Origin: Prolixibacteraceae bacterium UBA6162
GTDB lineage: Bacteria; Bacteroidota; Bacteroidia; Bacteroidales; Prolixibacteraceae
NCBI GenBank assembly: GCA_002428215.1
Contig: DIUI01000078.1
Span: forward strand, 1-6,586
Direction: 5' to 3'
Length of the DNA stretch: 6,586 nt
Part shown: in pieces, positions 6,282 to 6,586 of the stretch
Layout of the letters: the number at the start of each line of letters is the position of its first letter
How positions within the stretch are numbered: position 1 is the stretch's first letter
The notes under the pieces: model-generated
Databases searched by the model: none
Told to the model about the DNA's origin: nothing
The model's input: the letters and a program-made list of their open reading frames with translations, nothing else
Position numbers and translations under genes: made by a program

Positions 6282-6586
6282 ATGAAGAAGATAATTTTTG
6301 CACTATTGTTGCTCATACCCATTGTGGTTGTTGCTCAAAACGATTTAGGAAGGGCAGACGATCTCGACCGTTTGGCGCTCGATGTGGTGGTGCCCGATCA
6401 GGTAGCCGATATTCCGGAACATGCAAGGAGTTTGCTTGAGAGTAAATTGATACAGGTAGTTACCGACCATGGCATGGGTGGTCGCGGGGTAAGTCCGCGT
6501 TTCCTGGTGACAGCCAAAATGGAGATTCTTACTCAGGATATTACGCCTACAGTACCTCCCATGCAGGCCTATACTTTTCAGGTTTA
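6282..6586 (+). CDS. Secreted CsgG/FlgO-like conserved protein, N-terminus only (101 aa visible)
   Basis: Fourth operon gene, 12 bases after the DUF6175-like stop and so surely co-transcribed; it runs off the right edge. The ATG at 6282 gives signal peptide MKKIIFALLLLIPIVVVA|Q. The mature part has LALDVVVPDQ (33-42), helix PEHARSLLESKLIQVVTDHGM (47-67), VSPRFLVTAKMEILTQDITP (72-91) and TVPPMQAYTFQV (90-101). This is a strand, a helix that would carry the 'L..KL' positions, then 'prFlvta' strands: again a CsgG/FlgO-like alpha-beta arrangement, though short and inferred. From memory, homologues of about 300-plus residues follow DUF6175 genes in Bacteroides and relatives. Its role is unknown; an envelope partner of the other three products is the simplest reading. 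Confidence 0.85.
   Translation, partial: MKKIIFALLLLIPIVVVAQNDLGRADDLDRLALDVVVPDQVADIPEHARSLLESKLIQVVTDHGMGGRGVSPRFLVTAKMEILTQDITPTVPPMQAYTFQV

Noticed and set aside
1..6586. CRISPR array, tRNA/rRNA, transposase, toxin-antitoxin or phage genes
   Set aside because: No regularly spaced repeats, no tRNA-like or rRNA sequence, and no such protein motifs were found in either strand.

Overview
The window looks like a chromosomal segment from a member of the Bacteroidota, probably near the Bacteroidales/Marinilabiliales. This is inferred from the sequence, not searched. The signs are: an upstream element matching the Bacteroidota -7 promoter consensus TAnnTTTG, A-rich starts without strong Shine-Dalgarno sites, many secreted 'MKK/MKR + hydrophobic run + Q' proteins, an eukaryote-like (type 2) isoleucyl-tRNA synthetase, and a secreted-protein operon of a kind I associate with this phylum.

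Layout. Positions 1-1757 (minus) hold the N-terminal half of isoleucyl-tRNA synthetase (ileS), cut by the left edge. Positions 1865-2416 (minus) hold a small secreted protein of unknown function; a terminator-like hairpin and an ileS promoter candidate lie between the two. Positions 2417-2879 are a divergent intergenic region with no recognised gene but much structure: a perfect 18-bp inverted repeat over a promoter-like box, then a GC-richer block that can fold as a three-way junction, contains a 42-codon ORF in frame with the next gene, and is bounded by 9-bp direct repeats. From 2880 to the right edge four plus-strand genes follow: a 569-residue protein with an apparent C-terminal outer-membrane beta-barrel, a 168-residue secreted LPP20-like protein, a 320-residue DUF6175-like protein with CsgG/TolB-N-like strand patterns, and the start of a fourth exported protein.

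How they fit. All four rightward products carry export signals. Their domain styles (FlgT-C-like beta module plus barrel; LPP20-like; two CsgG/FlgO-like) recall the parts list of outer-membrane-associated assemblies such as the FlgO/FlgP/FlgT rings or CsgG pores, but no flagellar or curli gene is present. I infer a conserved, unnamed envelope complex in which the barrel protein is the outer-membrane part and the others are periplasmic partners. The structured leader upstream may control it.

The sharpest single observation is in ileS: the class I 'HIGH' signature reads G-I-H-H, the swapped form that has been reported for mupirocin hyper-resistant type 2 IleRS.
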